From: Dolomedes plantarius
Lineage: Eukaryota > Arthropoda > Arachnida > Araneae > Dolomedidae
Assembly (NCBI GenBank): GCA_907164885.2
Contig: OU015491.1
Location: 113,467,194-113,531,193, forward strand
DNA: 64,000 nt
Direction: 5' to 3'
Below the pieces are notes generated by a model, which did not search any database, was not told where the DNA came from, and saw nothing but the letters and a program-made list of their open reading frames with translations. Position numbers and translations under genes: made by a program. Position 1 is the stretch's first letter. The number at the start of each line of letters is the position of its first letter. Shown here one piece after another: positions 33,431 through 44,528 of the stretch.

Positions 33431-36120
33431 TTATATGTCCATGGTCTCAATTAAGAATGTCGGACGCGAGTCTGACAATAGAGATAGAAAATTATGTCGT
33501 TGGGCAAAAATTAAACTCTCATTGTTTAAGACTCCACAACTGTGGGAAATATTTTTTTGTTTATGTGCGTTAAATAGACCTCCCAAACTGGTGCAAAAAT
33601 TGCACTGGTTATACAACTTTGTTTTGTATTGTCAGTGTAAGCATGATGTACAATCCTGTACACTTAAAACTGATTCAGATTTACTAACGATTCATTCCCA
33701 GCTTCTAAATATTTAAATTATGAAAGAACTAATTAATCCGCATTTTTAAATACATTTTTCGGAAATCTGAATATAAAACTGGAAGTCATTATGTGCCATC
33801 ATCATTTGCACGGTCAGAAACTTGTTGATTGGCGCAGATATCTTACGATAAGTTGCCTTGTCTGTACAATCATAATAATTCACAGATGATGAACTCATTT
33901 TTTTTTCCTCCTTAAATTTGAAATGCTACAAATTATAGCAAGATTGAGAATATGCTCTTGATAGTGCAATTCATAGTTTAATATATTCCATAGCGTATAT
34001 GTCAAAAGTTAATTTCTCTTACATATGGCATAAATTTCTGTTTGCGTATACGGAAGTTCTTAGTTGCTGTATTACAACTAGTTTGTTTTAATGAGAGTGG
34101 AAGATGCAATTTAAATATTCAAGTCTCACAATCAAACTTGATCATTAGAGCCTGCATAAAGACGGGAAATTTAAAACTTTAGAAATCTTACCACGGCAGA
34201 GAAATATAAACCTTTCACACTTAAATAGACTTTATTCTAGAATGGCAAATATTATTGAGTTTTAGTGATTGCGAGGGGTAAGATAATGTGATGTTAACAT
34301 TCATAAAATTACAGCCCAGAACGTGAAAACACATCACATATTCACATGTCTCAAAATTTCGAAGGGTTTATTACAGAAATGTAATTTGAAAGACAGACAT
34401 TGAAATAGACACTTGATGTTTTTTGTTTAGAAATCTTAATGCATTGACAGCTGTTGGCAAGCATAAAAATCATTTCCAGATTACTGAGAATTTGTAAAAC
34501 TTGTCTGTGTTTTATGCATACCTCGGGAGAGAGAATTATACACTAAAAAAAAATGGTGCACATTTATTATAGTCTAATCCATTAGAAATATGCTATAAGT
34601 AGAGTAAAAAAAAAAAAAGTTTAGTTAAATAGTGCGTTCTACTTGTAAATAAAGCTCTTAAAATAATGCACATCAAAGAAAGTAAGCAATGTATTGCTAA
34701 CAATTTTTTTTTTCTGAATATTTAATGCATTTCTGTGATGTTGTACTGCAGACCTGCAGTACTGCAGGGTGGGGTGGGGGGGGAGACCAACCCCTGAAGT
34801 GATTCCTTTTTGTTTCAAACACCGACTTAAATTCTCTCCCTTTAGAAGCACATCTGTTTAATATGGTGTTTACGGAATTAATGTTTGAAAATACCAAAAT
34901 ATGTAGAAGTACTGGTGTCCTCCGAAGAGAAGATCCCTCAGAAAGTGGTCGCTAGGGCGCAGTTCTTTTTTCATGAGGGGTGGAAAGTGTCGAAAGCGAC
35001 GTTCAAGGAGGAGACTGTCACCCCCTCCCCCCCCCCCAACTTTTTACCAAATAACGGCATTTGCCCCAAGGAAGTGTTTAACAGGTGTTTCTTTCTGCCA
35101 ATGGGTAATAGTTTAACCTAAGAAAATGCATTGTTTACAAGAGACAAGTGGGGAGGAATACACATTTGCAGTTAACAATTGAAAGGAAAATTTTAACACT
35201 ATACCAATTGGAATATTATTAACTGCTGTGATTTGCTGTATAATCTGAAATGTTTAAATGCTGATTTATTATGTCTATTTCCCAAGTTATAAACTTGCAA
35301 CTAAGCAAAACATCTTTCACGTTTTCATTTAATTTTTAAACTGGCAAAATATGGCTAACGAAACCCAAGTTATGAGAAGATATTTCCCAGAGGATGAAAT
35401 TAGAGTTTGACGAAATATTTCCCTAGTTAAATTGCGGAAAATGGTAAAATTTTATAAAGTATGGAAAAAATATGCCGCGATTTTTCATTAGAAGATGTAT
35501 TAGTGTAGTCAGCATAACACTTTAAAAGACAGGACCGGCTTTAAGCCGATTGGACCTATAAAATTAGGAAAATTAAAAATATGTCTAAAAGAAAATTGCG
35601 TTAACAGATGTAAAAATTATTCAAAATAGCGACCAAACGAAGTACATCCATTCTTAAATGCGATTAAAACAGCTTCGAGTTCAACGGAAAGATATGGTTT
35701 CTTTCAAAAAGAATCGAGCAGTTATCCTTTCGAAAATAAATGGGAAAATATGTACAACGTAAAAAATAGCAATCTGTATAAGAGAAATTAATTTTAAAAT
35801 GCAAATTTCCTTAAGATTATTTATTTTGCGGTTGAAATTATGAAATCGGCAATCGATACTAGGCTTTTGACATACAAACAAAATAAAACTCGCTACGTCC
35901 AAAGAATATTATTTAATATGTTTCAAATTAACAGCTCAAGTTTTACACACAGCAGAAAATTTACATTGCTAAATATATTTGAAAACAATAATCGACATAA
36001 AACTCTTTCCATCTCAGAGGCGTCAATTTTTACAATTATATAATTAACAAAAGGAGTAACCCAGACGTCTTTGTATGTTAAAGCGTCAAGGCTGTGTTCT
36101 TCCAGATCAATTCTATGGTT
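33431..36120. other. AT-rich DNA, no gene recognised
   Basis: Contains homopolymer G and C runs (34776-34782, 35025-35037) and PstI-like CTGCAG repeats near 34746-34767. Frames at 33435-33716, 34639-34897 and 34885-35121 lack motifs and depend on low-complexity tracts. Confidence 0.45.
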
Positions 36121-36230
36121 TTGGGCCACTCGGTTGGCTAGGGTACATGTAGACCATTGGGTATAGCTTTAAACAGTAGACCGCAGACTGTTTGCCTTTT
36201 TGCACAGCAAAAAATGGCCCTACCGTCAGT
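36121..36230 (+). mobile_element. SINE family B, degenerate copy
   Basis: A tRNA-like GGCCACTCGGTTGGCTAGGG is followed by GCTTTAAACAGTAGACC and GCACAGCAAAAAATGGCC, which align with the family B body at 20986-21150. Confidence 0.45.
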
Positions 36231-36960
36231 TTGACATCTTGTTTGACTCAATCAAAAATTTGATTGTTTGTACATATCAGTCTCAAACAGTCAAACTTTA
36301 GATTCAACATTCTTTCCGCTAGAGTAATGTTATTGAGGTCTGCTGTACAAAGTGTATAAATATGAAATGTCTTTAAGATCTTGAATTTCCGAAATATTAG
36401 ATCTCCTGCAAGCTTGTCCGTCTTTGTAAGCTTCCGTAATGAGTAAGATGTACACAGCTACAGAAATTAAAATACAAACTGATTTTTTATCATATTTAGC
36501 CGAAGAATCTGACACACTTTTGAACATTTGAGTCACAGGTTATGGTGAAACAACAACACCGGCTTGTAACGTCGCCCATGAACTCATACTGCAGGTTTAG
36601 CATCTAGTAAAAGAAGAGTGTATCATTGCTGATCACAGTATCCGACTTTTGGCCTACTCCTGCTGTTTAAATTCAGTTAATGGTGGTTTCACTCCTTCGC
36701 CATGCGATACAAGTTAAACTAACCAATCATAGAGGTAAAAGGTATAATTGACATGGGATTACGATATGTGCCATCATGTCCCGAAAATACGATTCAACTT
36801 TTCAGGTACGTATGCAAAGCGATATATACTAGGTTTATACTCAGGAGCCGGTGACTATGTTTGTTTATTTCTAGAAAAAACTGTTTCCCGAAATCCAATG
36901 ATTCCGTTATATACGAGTAATTAACATCTGGATCTCGTCACAAGATCTTTTTCTAGGCGG

Positions 36961-36961
<1 letters not shown>
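36231..36961. other. Nothing recognised
   Basis: AT-rich DNA. Confidence 0.45.

Positions 36962-37038
<77 letters not shown>
36962..37038. repeat. (TA)n microsatellite
   Basis: About 77 bp of pure TA. Confidence 0.95.
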
Positions 37039-37040
<2 letters not shown>

Positions 37041-38688
37041 CGGGGGGTATTAAGTTGAAGTACTCAGCTAAACTTCGAAATTAAACGTACATTCCGATAA
37101 AAATTTAAAGTGTCAATTTTACTCCTAATATATTCGGTAATGTAAATTACCCTCGAATCCATCTTAAACATTTTCTCAAAAAATTATCTGTTTTACATGC
37201 TGGTAAATATTTATAATTGCTGCATCTCTTCTATCATGCAAGGTAACAAAAATATTCTAAAACATAGAGAGCCCTTATTATATTCCTATCAGGTCAGAGA
37301 TATTCTAAACGTGATGGCGAGTTAAAACAGCATGTGGAATATTTCGTTCCACATTCTGACACTCACTGTACGTTCTTTATTTTATTCTCTCCAGAAGGTG
37401 GTGATTATTTTGCTATCTATTTCGTTACTTCCCTGTAATTTTGCTATCTATTTAGTTACTTCCCTGTAATTATGCTTGCTCATTCAAAAGTGCCCTACAG
37501 TGCACAGGTGAGTTCACTTTTGAGTCCAGGCAGTCTACTACCTTCACGTCGCGATAATATGTGATAATTTTTATTTTTGCACGATAGTGCTATATATATA
37601 TATATATACACATACATTCAGAGGAATCCTGAAGAAACATATTTAAAGTTTTGTTCCACTAAAATACCCTTTTTAGTTCCATTAAAATACCCTTGAGTTA
37701 TTATAACAAGTCTAACCATTCAAATTTAATTAGTTAAAAGTATGATAGTTTAAAGTGTCGTATCTGTGATAACTAGCAAAATATGTATCGTTAAAAATAA
37801 ACTTTAGGATTAATAACATGGGGCATGCTCATCAAGAAATTAATTTCTTGTTTAATTGATATAGTAATAAATTTAACTTTAGGATCAAGGAAAATGTATA
37901 CCTAATTCATTGTTGTTTCAGCCTTCGATATGTTGATAACATTTTCTCTGATTTACAGGCAAAACTGTTAAATTCTAGCAGTCCTGCGTTCAGATACCTA
38001 TAACTAGTACGCATGCTCATGTAAGTAATGCAGTATGTGCTTTTCGCAAGCTGTATCCAGCAGCACGAATTCATCATAATGAACTATGACGTTAAATGTA
38101 CATAATTACAATGCTTTCTCTTGATACGTTATTCCTTACAATATGCATATATCTTCATAATACGCCGGCGTGCTGCCTATACAGATGTACGATTACATAT
38201 GCACAGAGTGCCTTCCTCGGACTGATATGCATACATGTGATGTGTGCGTATTATCCATCATATGTAATGGCTTATATAACTGTAACAATATGTATTGTTC
38301 GGCTGAGTGGAAGATAATCCTAGTACAGCGAAGTTAAATATAACGAATTTGAATGTATGCTAATTTGCAACTACATAATTACTTTATTTTGATGCTCCGA
38401 CTTAGACACATAAGACATACCAACGTATATTTTAAAACATGCCCTTTCCTGTGTCTGGTTAAATAAATATTCAGAAAACCATTTTAACCTATATGAAATG
38501 AATTACGTTTCTATTTTAAAAAATGCAAACCCCATCTCATTTATCAGTAAAATACGGTTTAATTATTGTACCTTTTTAAATATGCTGAGAACCGGAGGAA
38601 AAACTTGTAAGCGAAAGTATCGCAAATAACCCTGTAAATTAAAAGGAATTATAAATGTAAACGATCATCTGAATAATTATACATACGT
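37039..38688. other. AT-rich DNA with two small repeats
   Basis: Includes the 31-bp doublet (37407-37468), a short TA run near 37590-37607, and near 38489-38580 a weak third relative of the 42546/43708 duplication (TTTATCAGTAAAAT followed by a TTAAT-rich stretch). Confidence 0.45.
37407..37468. repeat. 31-bp tandem doublet
   Basis: ATTTTGCTATCTATTT(C/A)G and the following GTTACTTCCCTGTA form two adjacent 31-bp units that differ at one base, so this duplication is young. Confidence 0.93.
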
Positions 38689-39667
38689 ACGAGGGTAGAC
38701 TGAAAAGTAATGCACACATGCTTGTAGAGCGTGAACAAAAAGAAATAGCGAGATCGGGCAAAAAGAACATTAAAGTACAATTTTTAAGCTTCAAAATAAT
38801 ATATTTATTTTTCAACATAGTCACCGTTAAGGCTAACACATTTCTCCCAATGTGTAACAAGTTTTCTCATTCCGTCACTGAAAAATTCTTCCGAATTTCT
38901 CGAATCCACGACTTGACAGCTGCCTTTACCTCATCATCCGAGGTGTAATGATTACCCTTTAGGTATCTCTTGAGTAGAGGAAAAAAAATAAAAATTGCAA
39001 GACGCAAGATCGGGGGAATAAGGAGGGTGTGGAATCGTTTCAAACTTCAGATTTCACAGAGCCTCTCCAGTCCGACGCTGTTCTCGCCTGTGACACGGCG
39101 TGGTACCCATCGAGATTTTACGGTACACACAGATTTTACGGTATCCCAATCGTTCTATAATGAAGCAGACACATTCCTTGGATACTCTAATATGGTTTGC
39201 GATAAGCTTTTGAGTGATTCGCCGGTCATTTCGAATTAAATCGTCGATGAGTTTGCGATGTTCATCGTCAGTGGCAGTGATCGGACATCCGCTGCGTGTT
39301 TCATCAGCAATTATGGCTTTTCTAGGCTCGCAACCACGAAATTTTACTACCCATCGATTTACAGTACCCCTATCAACAGCATCGTCACCATAAACAGCCT
39401 TTAAACGACTATGAATCTCAGTAGGAGTCACTTTTTCAGCTGTTAAAAATTCGATAACAGCGCGCTGTATAACTCGCCGTTGACATACCACTAGAACACG
39501 TCTCCATACTACCGATTTCCAAAATACACTGGATGAACACAACGAATTAAAACTTGCGATGAGTATTGAGGGGGAATGTAACTTCCATATGCCACTTGGT
39601 ACGGTTTTGAAGGTCATTTCGTTCGCGCTCTACAAGCATGTGTGCTTTACTTTTCAGCCTACCATCG
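38689..39667 (-). mobile_element. Internally deleted mariner element (979 bp)
   Basis: The left end CGAGGGTAGACTGAAAAGTA and the reverse complement of the right end CGATGGTAGGCTGAAAAGTA match, and continue through GCACACATGCTTGTAGAGCG, giving inverted repeats of at least 45 bp. TA lies outside both ends (38687-38688 and 39668-39669). The minus strand holds the two ends of a transposase. A (TA)n tract follows on the right. Confidence 0.9.
38805..39500 (-). pseudogene. Mariner transposase with the catalytic centre deleted
   Basis: From about 39490 the minus frame gives AVIEFLTAEKVTPTEIHSRL, VYGDDAVDRGTVNRW, VKFRGCEPRKAIIADETRSG and ITQKLIANHIRVSKECV, which together make up the paired helix-turn-helix DNA-binding region of a mariner transposase. 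After LGYRKICV the sequence departs near 39120 and resumes close to the C-terminus. VKSWIREIRKNF, then HIGRNV or, in the correct frame, KLVTHWEKCVSLNGDYVEK and TAA at 38805-38807 match the family ending. All three Asp residues are in the deleted part. The DNA-binding half is almost intact over 120 codons, so a truncated DNA-binding product is conceivable but unproven. Confidence 0.88.
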
Positions 39668-39699
39668 TATATACATACATATATATATATATATATATA

Positions 39700-39742
<43 letters not shown>

Positions 39743-40859
39743 GTGTATATATATATATATATATACATACATATATTAAATATATATACACTGAAGTGCC
39801 ACTGAATTAGGGATAAAACCAAGCAACGAGTTGGGCCTCCACTGGCCTTGATAACGGCTGCCACATGACGAGGCATAGATTCAACAAGTTTCTGGAAACG
39901 TTCCACGGGAATCGCTTGCCAAATATTGGCTAAAGCTGTCCATAATTCAGTAAGGTTCTTTGGTGCTGTGTGATGGCCTTTCACGCCTTGTTCCAAAACA
40001 TCCCAAAGATGCTCAATAGGATTTAAGTCTGGGCTTCTAGGTGGCCATTTTATGACAGAGAAGTCAGAGGAATGCTCATCCAACCAGCCAGTAGCGAACC
40101 GGGACTTGTGAGAGGTACAGTTGTCTTGCTGGAAAACTCCATTACCGTGCGGATAACAGAACAGCATAAACGGATGGAGGTGATCACCGAGCAACTCTAC
40201 CTACCGAATTGCATTGAGGGAGGTTGGTACACGCACCAAAGATCCCAAACTGTGCCACGAAAAAACACCCCAGACCATGATTGAGCCACCATGCCCTTGT
40301 TCAGTTCCAGCCAGGCATGCAGGATCCATGGCTTCATGAGCCTGACGCCATATTCTCAGCCTCCCGTCGGCGTTAAGTAGTCGGAATCCAGACTCATCAC
40401 TCCATGCTACTCGTTTCCAGTCCTCTACACTCCAGTCGCTGTGCTCTCTTGCCCAGGCAAGACGTGCAGCCCGATGGCGAGTATAGAGCAATGGTACTCC
40501 CGTAGGTCGACGGCTCCCGAAACCCATACGGTGAAGCGAGCGTTGCACAGTCTGTTTACTGACTGTACGACTGGCACCGTCATTAAATTGGGTGGTAATT
40601 TGAGCTAACGTTTGGCTTCGCTGGCTACGTACAATACGCCTGAGCAGTCTCTCACCACGCACTGTCAAGGCTAATTGTCCTTTGCAGTTTGCCCGATCCC
40701 TAGTTTTTTTCCACCATCCATGTATTCTTGGTATACTCTTGACACTGTCGACCTTGAAAATCCTAGCTGTCTGACGATTTCGGAAATTGAATGGCCCATG
40801 AGTCGCTCACCTACGATTTGTCCGCGATCGAAGGCGTCTAAATCAGGCAGTTTACCCAT
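39547..40859 (-). pseudogene. Tc1-like transposase, DD36E spacing, near intact
   Basis: The start ATG at 40859 opens MGKLPDLDAFDRGQIVGERL, with helix-turn-helix SISEIVRQLGFSRSTVSRVY. A frameshift near 40680 moves reading into LTVRGERLLRRIVRSQRS and the second helix-turn-helix VSKQTVQRSLHRMGF. First catalytic Asp: VAWSDESGFRLL. A TAG at 40198-40200 replaces Tyr in NAIRYVELL. Second Asp: VFQQDNCTSHKS; Glu: SPDLNPIEHLWDVL. I count 36 residues between them, which fits the DD36E group of Tc1 relatives, not DD34E. The normal GGPTRY end near 39822 is GGPTRC here, so the frame runs on through the terminal repeat and the TA array to 39547. Catalytic residues are intact. Confidence 0.92.
39668..39788. 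repeat. TA/TATG microsatellite between mariner and Tc1 copy c
   Basis: TA runs with GTGTG and GTATG interruptions. Its two ends are the TA duplications of the neighbouring elements. Confidence 0.93.
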
Positions 40860-41006
40860 ACTGGCAATTCCAACAAGTAATTCAGAACAACCACAGTACG
40901 CGCTATATATGCCGTTACGACAGCGCCCTCACTTGCGCATACATGATGCGCAGCGCTACACAATTAGCATAGGTTTTGCTATCCCTAATTCAGTGGCACT
41001 TCAGTG
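39789..41006 (-). mobile_element. Tc1-like element c (1218 bp), complete and young-looking
   Basis: The ends CACTGAAGTGCCACTGAATT and its exact complement, continuing through AGGGATA, give perfect terminal repeats of about 27 bp. TA flanks both sides (39787-39788 and 41007-41008). Only one frameshift and one stop separate it from an intact gene, so it is the youngest transposon in the window. Confidence 0.94.
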
Positions 41007-41012
41007 TATATA

Positions 41013-41408
41013 TGTAGAGTGAGCTACATTTCACCTCCTCATTATTCATAATTTACTCGCCCGTGACGTCATGCTGATGGGAAGCTTTCGCTCCATTTAA
41101 GAAGAAGCAGCAGCGAGAAGAAGAAGCAGGGGCGGCATAACGAAGGCAGATCGTGAGCAGAGCGAGCCGAACAGCCAGAACCAGCTGACTGAGTGAAGAA
41201 CGTGTGCTGATAAGACGGACTTAGGTGTAATGTCAAGTGCAGGTTTAAACGACGGCTTTTACTGTTTTAAAGGAGGCAAGATTCAATACATAATGCTATA
41301 TTGACCTATTTTATAAATGTAAATGTGTACATGTGTCGTCCAAGAAGTTTTAAATAAATGTTGTGGTTTTTGTATTATCCTGCTTAGCCAGCTGATTCCT
41401 GACCTACA
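41013..41408. mobile_element. Solo LTR (396 bp)
   Basis: Begins TGTAGAGTGAGC and ends GACCTACA, an inverted TGTAG/CTACA pair. It contains a CRE-like GACGTCA, a GAAGAAGCAGCAGCG-type purine leader and AATAAA near 41353. TATA occurs on both outer sides (41009-41012 and 41409-41412), consistent with a 4-bp target duplication, though in TA-rich DNA this is weak. With no internal sequence on either side, recombination between two LTRs is the likely origin. Strand is probably plus, from the AATAAA. Confidence 0.72.
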
Positions 41409-41450
41409 TATATGTATATACATATATACATACATACATATATACTCGTA

Positions 41451-42410
41451 CAGTCAATAAATTCGGGTACTTTATTTACTACAACAACGAATACACTTAC
41501 AAAGTCTTCTGAACACAATCACCTTTAAAATAATGTCCTTCCGCAACTATACACTTCTGCCAGCGTTGATGCATCTTCTGGAAACAGTTCTGGAAACCGT
41601 TGCGTGAGAGCTGTCGTAAAGCGGTTGTCGCTGTTGCCATCACTTCTTCGGCATTTGCAAACTGCTTGCCCTTGATGCGATCTTTCAGTTTCGGGAACAG
41701 GTAGAAATAGCAAGGAGCGAGTTCTGGGGAATACGGGGGATGTGGTAGAACTTTGGTGCCGTGTTTAGCAAGTGCTTGTTGCACCATCAGGGATCGGTGC
41801 GTCGGGACATTGTCATGCATCAGCATCCACATGTTGGATTTCCAAACGTTTGGACGTTTACCACGGTTTGCCTCCAGGAGACGAAGAACCTGTACATAAC
41901 ATTTGTTGACGATGTTATCTTGTGTTTGGCGCAGCTTGTCCTTTCTGGACCTCGCGCCAATAAACTTCAACTAACCAAACAACCACTGCTCCTACTCGTT
42001 GGATGTTCGCCTCCGATTGTGGGGTCACTGGCCACCCACTTCGCAGATCATCTGCAACAGCATCTCTTCCATTTTTAAACAAGCTGTACCATTTGAAAAC
42101 TTTCGATCTGCACATAGCTTCGTCTCGATACGCTTTTTGCAGTAACTGTAACGTTTCGGTAGTGGTTTTTCCTAATTTGTAGCAGAATTTAATGTTGGAA
42201 CATTGCTCCAAAAGGGACATTTTGCTACATCGACATCATAGGCTGATAGTCTGCAGCCAAATGGTGAGCTACGCGCCTTAGCAGTTGTGCAAAGCGTTAT
42301 GTGACGTCTCACGCGTACGCAGATAACCAGACTTGCAAACAACATCGTTATTTCGGTTCCCCCACACACGGGGCATGAGGGGGGAGAGTAGTCCCCGAAC
42401 TTACTGACTA
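41451..42410 (-). mobile_element. Internally deleted mariner-like element (960 bp)
   Basis: The left end CAGTCAATAAATTCGGGTAC and the reversed right end TAGTCAGTAAGTTCGGGGAC match at 16 of 20 positions, with TA outside each (41449-41450 and 42411-42412). One minus-strand transposase with a central deletion lies inside. Confidence 0.85.
41497..42220 (-). pseudogene. Mariner-like transposase, centre deleted, third Asp changed to Tyr
   Basis: The N-terminus from 42220 reads MSLLEQCSNIKFCYKLGKTT, ETLQLLQKAYRDEAMCRSKV and FKWYSLFKNGRDAVADDLRS, a mariner helix-turn-helix with the GR motif. Near 41975 it jumps frame to FIGARSRKDKLRQTQDNIVN, so the part with the first Asp is gone. The second Asp is in LMHDNVPTHRS. 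Thirty-four residues later, PYSPELAPCYFYLFPKLK has Tyr where the family has the third Asp. The C-terminus KMHQRWQKCIVAEGHYFKGD and the stop follow. The C-terminal 157 codons are uninterrupted. It cannot be an active enzyme. Confidence 0.88.
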
Positions 42411-42415
42411 TACTG

Positions 42416-42451
<36 letters not shown>
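42411..42451. repeat. Short (TA)n microsatellite
   Basis: About 32 bp of TA next to the right end of the mariner element. Confidence 0.9.
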
Positions 42452-42453
<2 letters not shown>

Positions 42454-42545
42454 TAAAACTTCCGATTTTCTACCCCTATTCCACGAACATGGGATATAAT
42501 ATACCATTTTCCCTGAATAGTAAAGTAAGCATAGAGAGATTTGAT

Positions 42546-43080
42546 TTCAAAACATATGAAAGGAAATGCTTTTCTATTGAAAAAAATTACAAAGAACATC
42601 CCGCCTCCCCCCTTATTTATCAGTAAAATGTGGCATTAATATTTTACCACTTTCATGAGGATTAAAGTGAGAAACGAAAGTGAAAAAAATAAAATTATAA
42701 ATGTCCCTGTTAAAGTGAATAGTGAGGTGTAATTATTGATTTCGGTAAAGGCAACATTTTATTTATGCTGTCAAGTCAGCTGCGCCTGAAAAATTGGATT
42801 CGGAAATTTTCCGCAATAATTCTCTCCCGGAGCGCTTTGCTTTTGTGCCAAGATGTGAAGACTGATTCGGCGTCCGATTTGAATTATGGCATCCAGATGA
42901 GGAATATTTTCAATGGCACGTTGGTCACAATTGTGTTTGGGGGGGGGGGGGAGAGAGATATACGACGGGAATCCACCACCGAGATTTTTGCCAGTGGATT
43001 TCTTTAGCAATTTTCAAAACGCGATGTGATTTATAACTTGGGATTGCGGGCGAAATCTTTTATTTCCTTCGTGGATGCAT
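42546..43080. repeat. 0.53-kb duplicated segment, copy A
   Basis: Matches 43708-44230 in the same orientation, offset about 1162 bp, from CATATGAAAGGAAATGCTTT to the block near GGCGAAATCTTTTAT, at roughly 80-85 percent identity by eye. The central part (42770-42940) is better conserved and open in one frame ([32 protein letters not shown]); the same frame is conserved in copy B apart from one stop. No known protein family. Either an old duplicated exon, a conserved regulatory block or an unknown repeat. Confidence 0.8.
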
Positions 43081-43326
43081 TAATTTACGCATCTAATCTA
43101 GAATTTAGGTGTAATTTTATGGGGGCGGATTAATTAAACCGTTTCCCAGAGCTTGTTGCTTATTAATTCTAAACGTATTTAACATCGCACAGTTATAAAT
43201 AACTTCTGCTCTTTTATTGCGGGGTATTTTTGGCTCTTCGGGAGACATTTCATGCTACTGTACAAATAAAGATAGTAAAGATTAAACGCTAAGTTTACAG
43301 ATTAAACATATTGTTGGTTTCAAAGT
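43081..43326. other. GC-moderate stretch between copy A and the Tigger fragment
   Basis: Contains TTAATTAA-type sites and a TTTATTGCGGGG. No gene or repeat recognised. Confidence 0.35.
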
Positions 43327-43515
43327 ATAGTAATTCCCCGACTTAAGCGAACTCAGAGTTACGCGGTATTTGATTTCACCCTTTTTCACCCTTTTAAATC
43401 TTGGAATAAAATTTCCCCAAAAAACTTTAGACTGTGCGTGGAAGAAACTTTGTCCAATATTTTTAAAGACGAGACTTAAACAACACCTGAAATTGATCAT
43501 ATTTTTCGTGTTTCA
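43327..43515 (+). mobile_element. Tigger/pogo-like fragment, copy 2 (uninterrupted form)
   Basis: AGTAATTCCCCGACTTAAG resembles the Tigger terminal repeat and is followed, without the 191-bp insert, by the same transposase-end sequence as 25392-25510 (AAATTTCCCCAAAAA, GGAAGAAACTTTGTCCAATA). The coding remnant is shifted and stops early. It serves as the empty-site comparison for copy 1. Confidence 0.6.
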
Positions 43516-43526
43516 TAAAATTTTGT

Positions 43527-43550
43527 GTATATATATATATACACATACAC

Positions 43551-43581
<31 letters not shown>

Positions 43582-43593
43582 CATTTATATATA
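43527..43593. repeat. TA/CACA microsatellite
   Basis: TA runs broken by CACATACACACATG. Confidence 0.85.
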
Positions 43594-43707
43594 GTTTTAA
43601 GTCGACTATTTATAAACACCCGCTATAATAATAATAATTTTAGGCATTTTAAAACATTTTAACATACCATTTGTCGTTAAAAGTTAAATAAATTGAAAAT
43701 ATTATGT

Positions 43708-44230
43708 TTCAATACATATGAAAGGAAATGCTTTTCTATTATATAAGAAAAAAACATTACAAATGACCATTTCACCATCATTTACCAGCAAAATAGGACC
43801 TTAATATTTTACCCCTTTGATAAAAATTAAAGTAAGAAATGAAAATGAAAAAAAAAATTAAATATCACTGTTAAAATGAACGGTGAGATGTAATTATCGA
43901 TTTCTGTAAGGCTTCATTTTATTTATGCTGTTACGTCAGCTGCTCCTGATAAATTGGATTCGGAAATTTTCGGCAATAATTCTCTCCCGGAGCGCTTAAC
44001 TTTTGTGCCAAGATGTGAAAACAGATTCAGCGTCCGATTTGAATTATGGCATTAAGATCAGAAATATTTTCAATGCCACGTTGGACACAATTGTGTTTGG
44101 GGGCGATGGATACTACAGAAATTCTCCGCCGAAATTTTTACCAGTGGTTTTCATTAGTAATTTTCAAAACGCAAGTGATTTATAATTTGGGATTGAGGGC
44201 GATATCTTTTATATCCTTCATGAACGCAAA
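43708..44230. repeat. 0.53-kb duplicated segment, copy B
   Basis: Second copy of 42546-43080. It carries a TAA in the otherwise conserved frame (GCTTTG in A, GCTTAA in B), lacks the G run of copy A, and is followed by the longest (TA)n array in the window. Confidence 0.8.
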
Positions 44231-44243
44231 TTTTTTGGGACTG

Positions 44244-44526
<283 letters not shown>

Positions 44527-44528
44527 CA

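Noticed and set aside
34885..35121. 78-codon frame with a proline run
   Set aside because: It relies on a C homopolymer tract and shows no domain.
40675..41022. 115-codon plus-strand frame
   Set aside because: Antisense shadow of the Tc1 element c transposase N-terminus.
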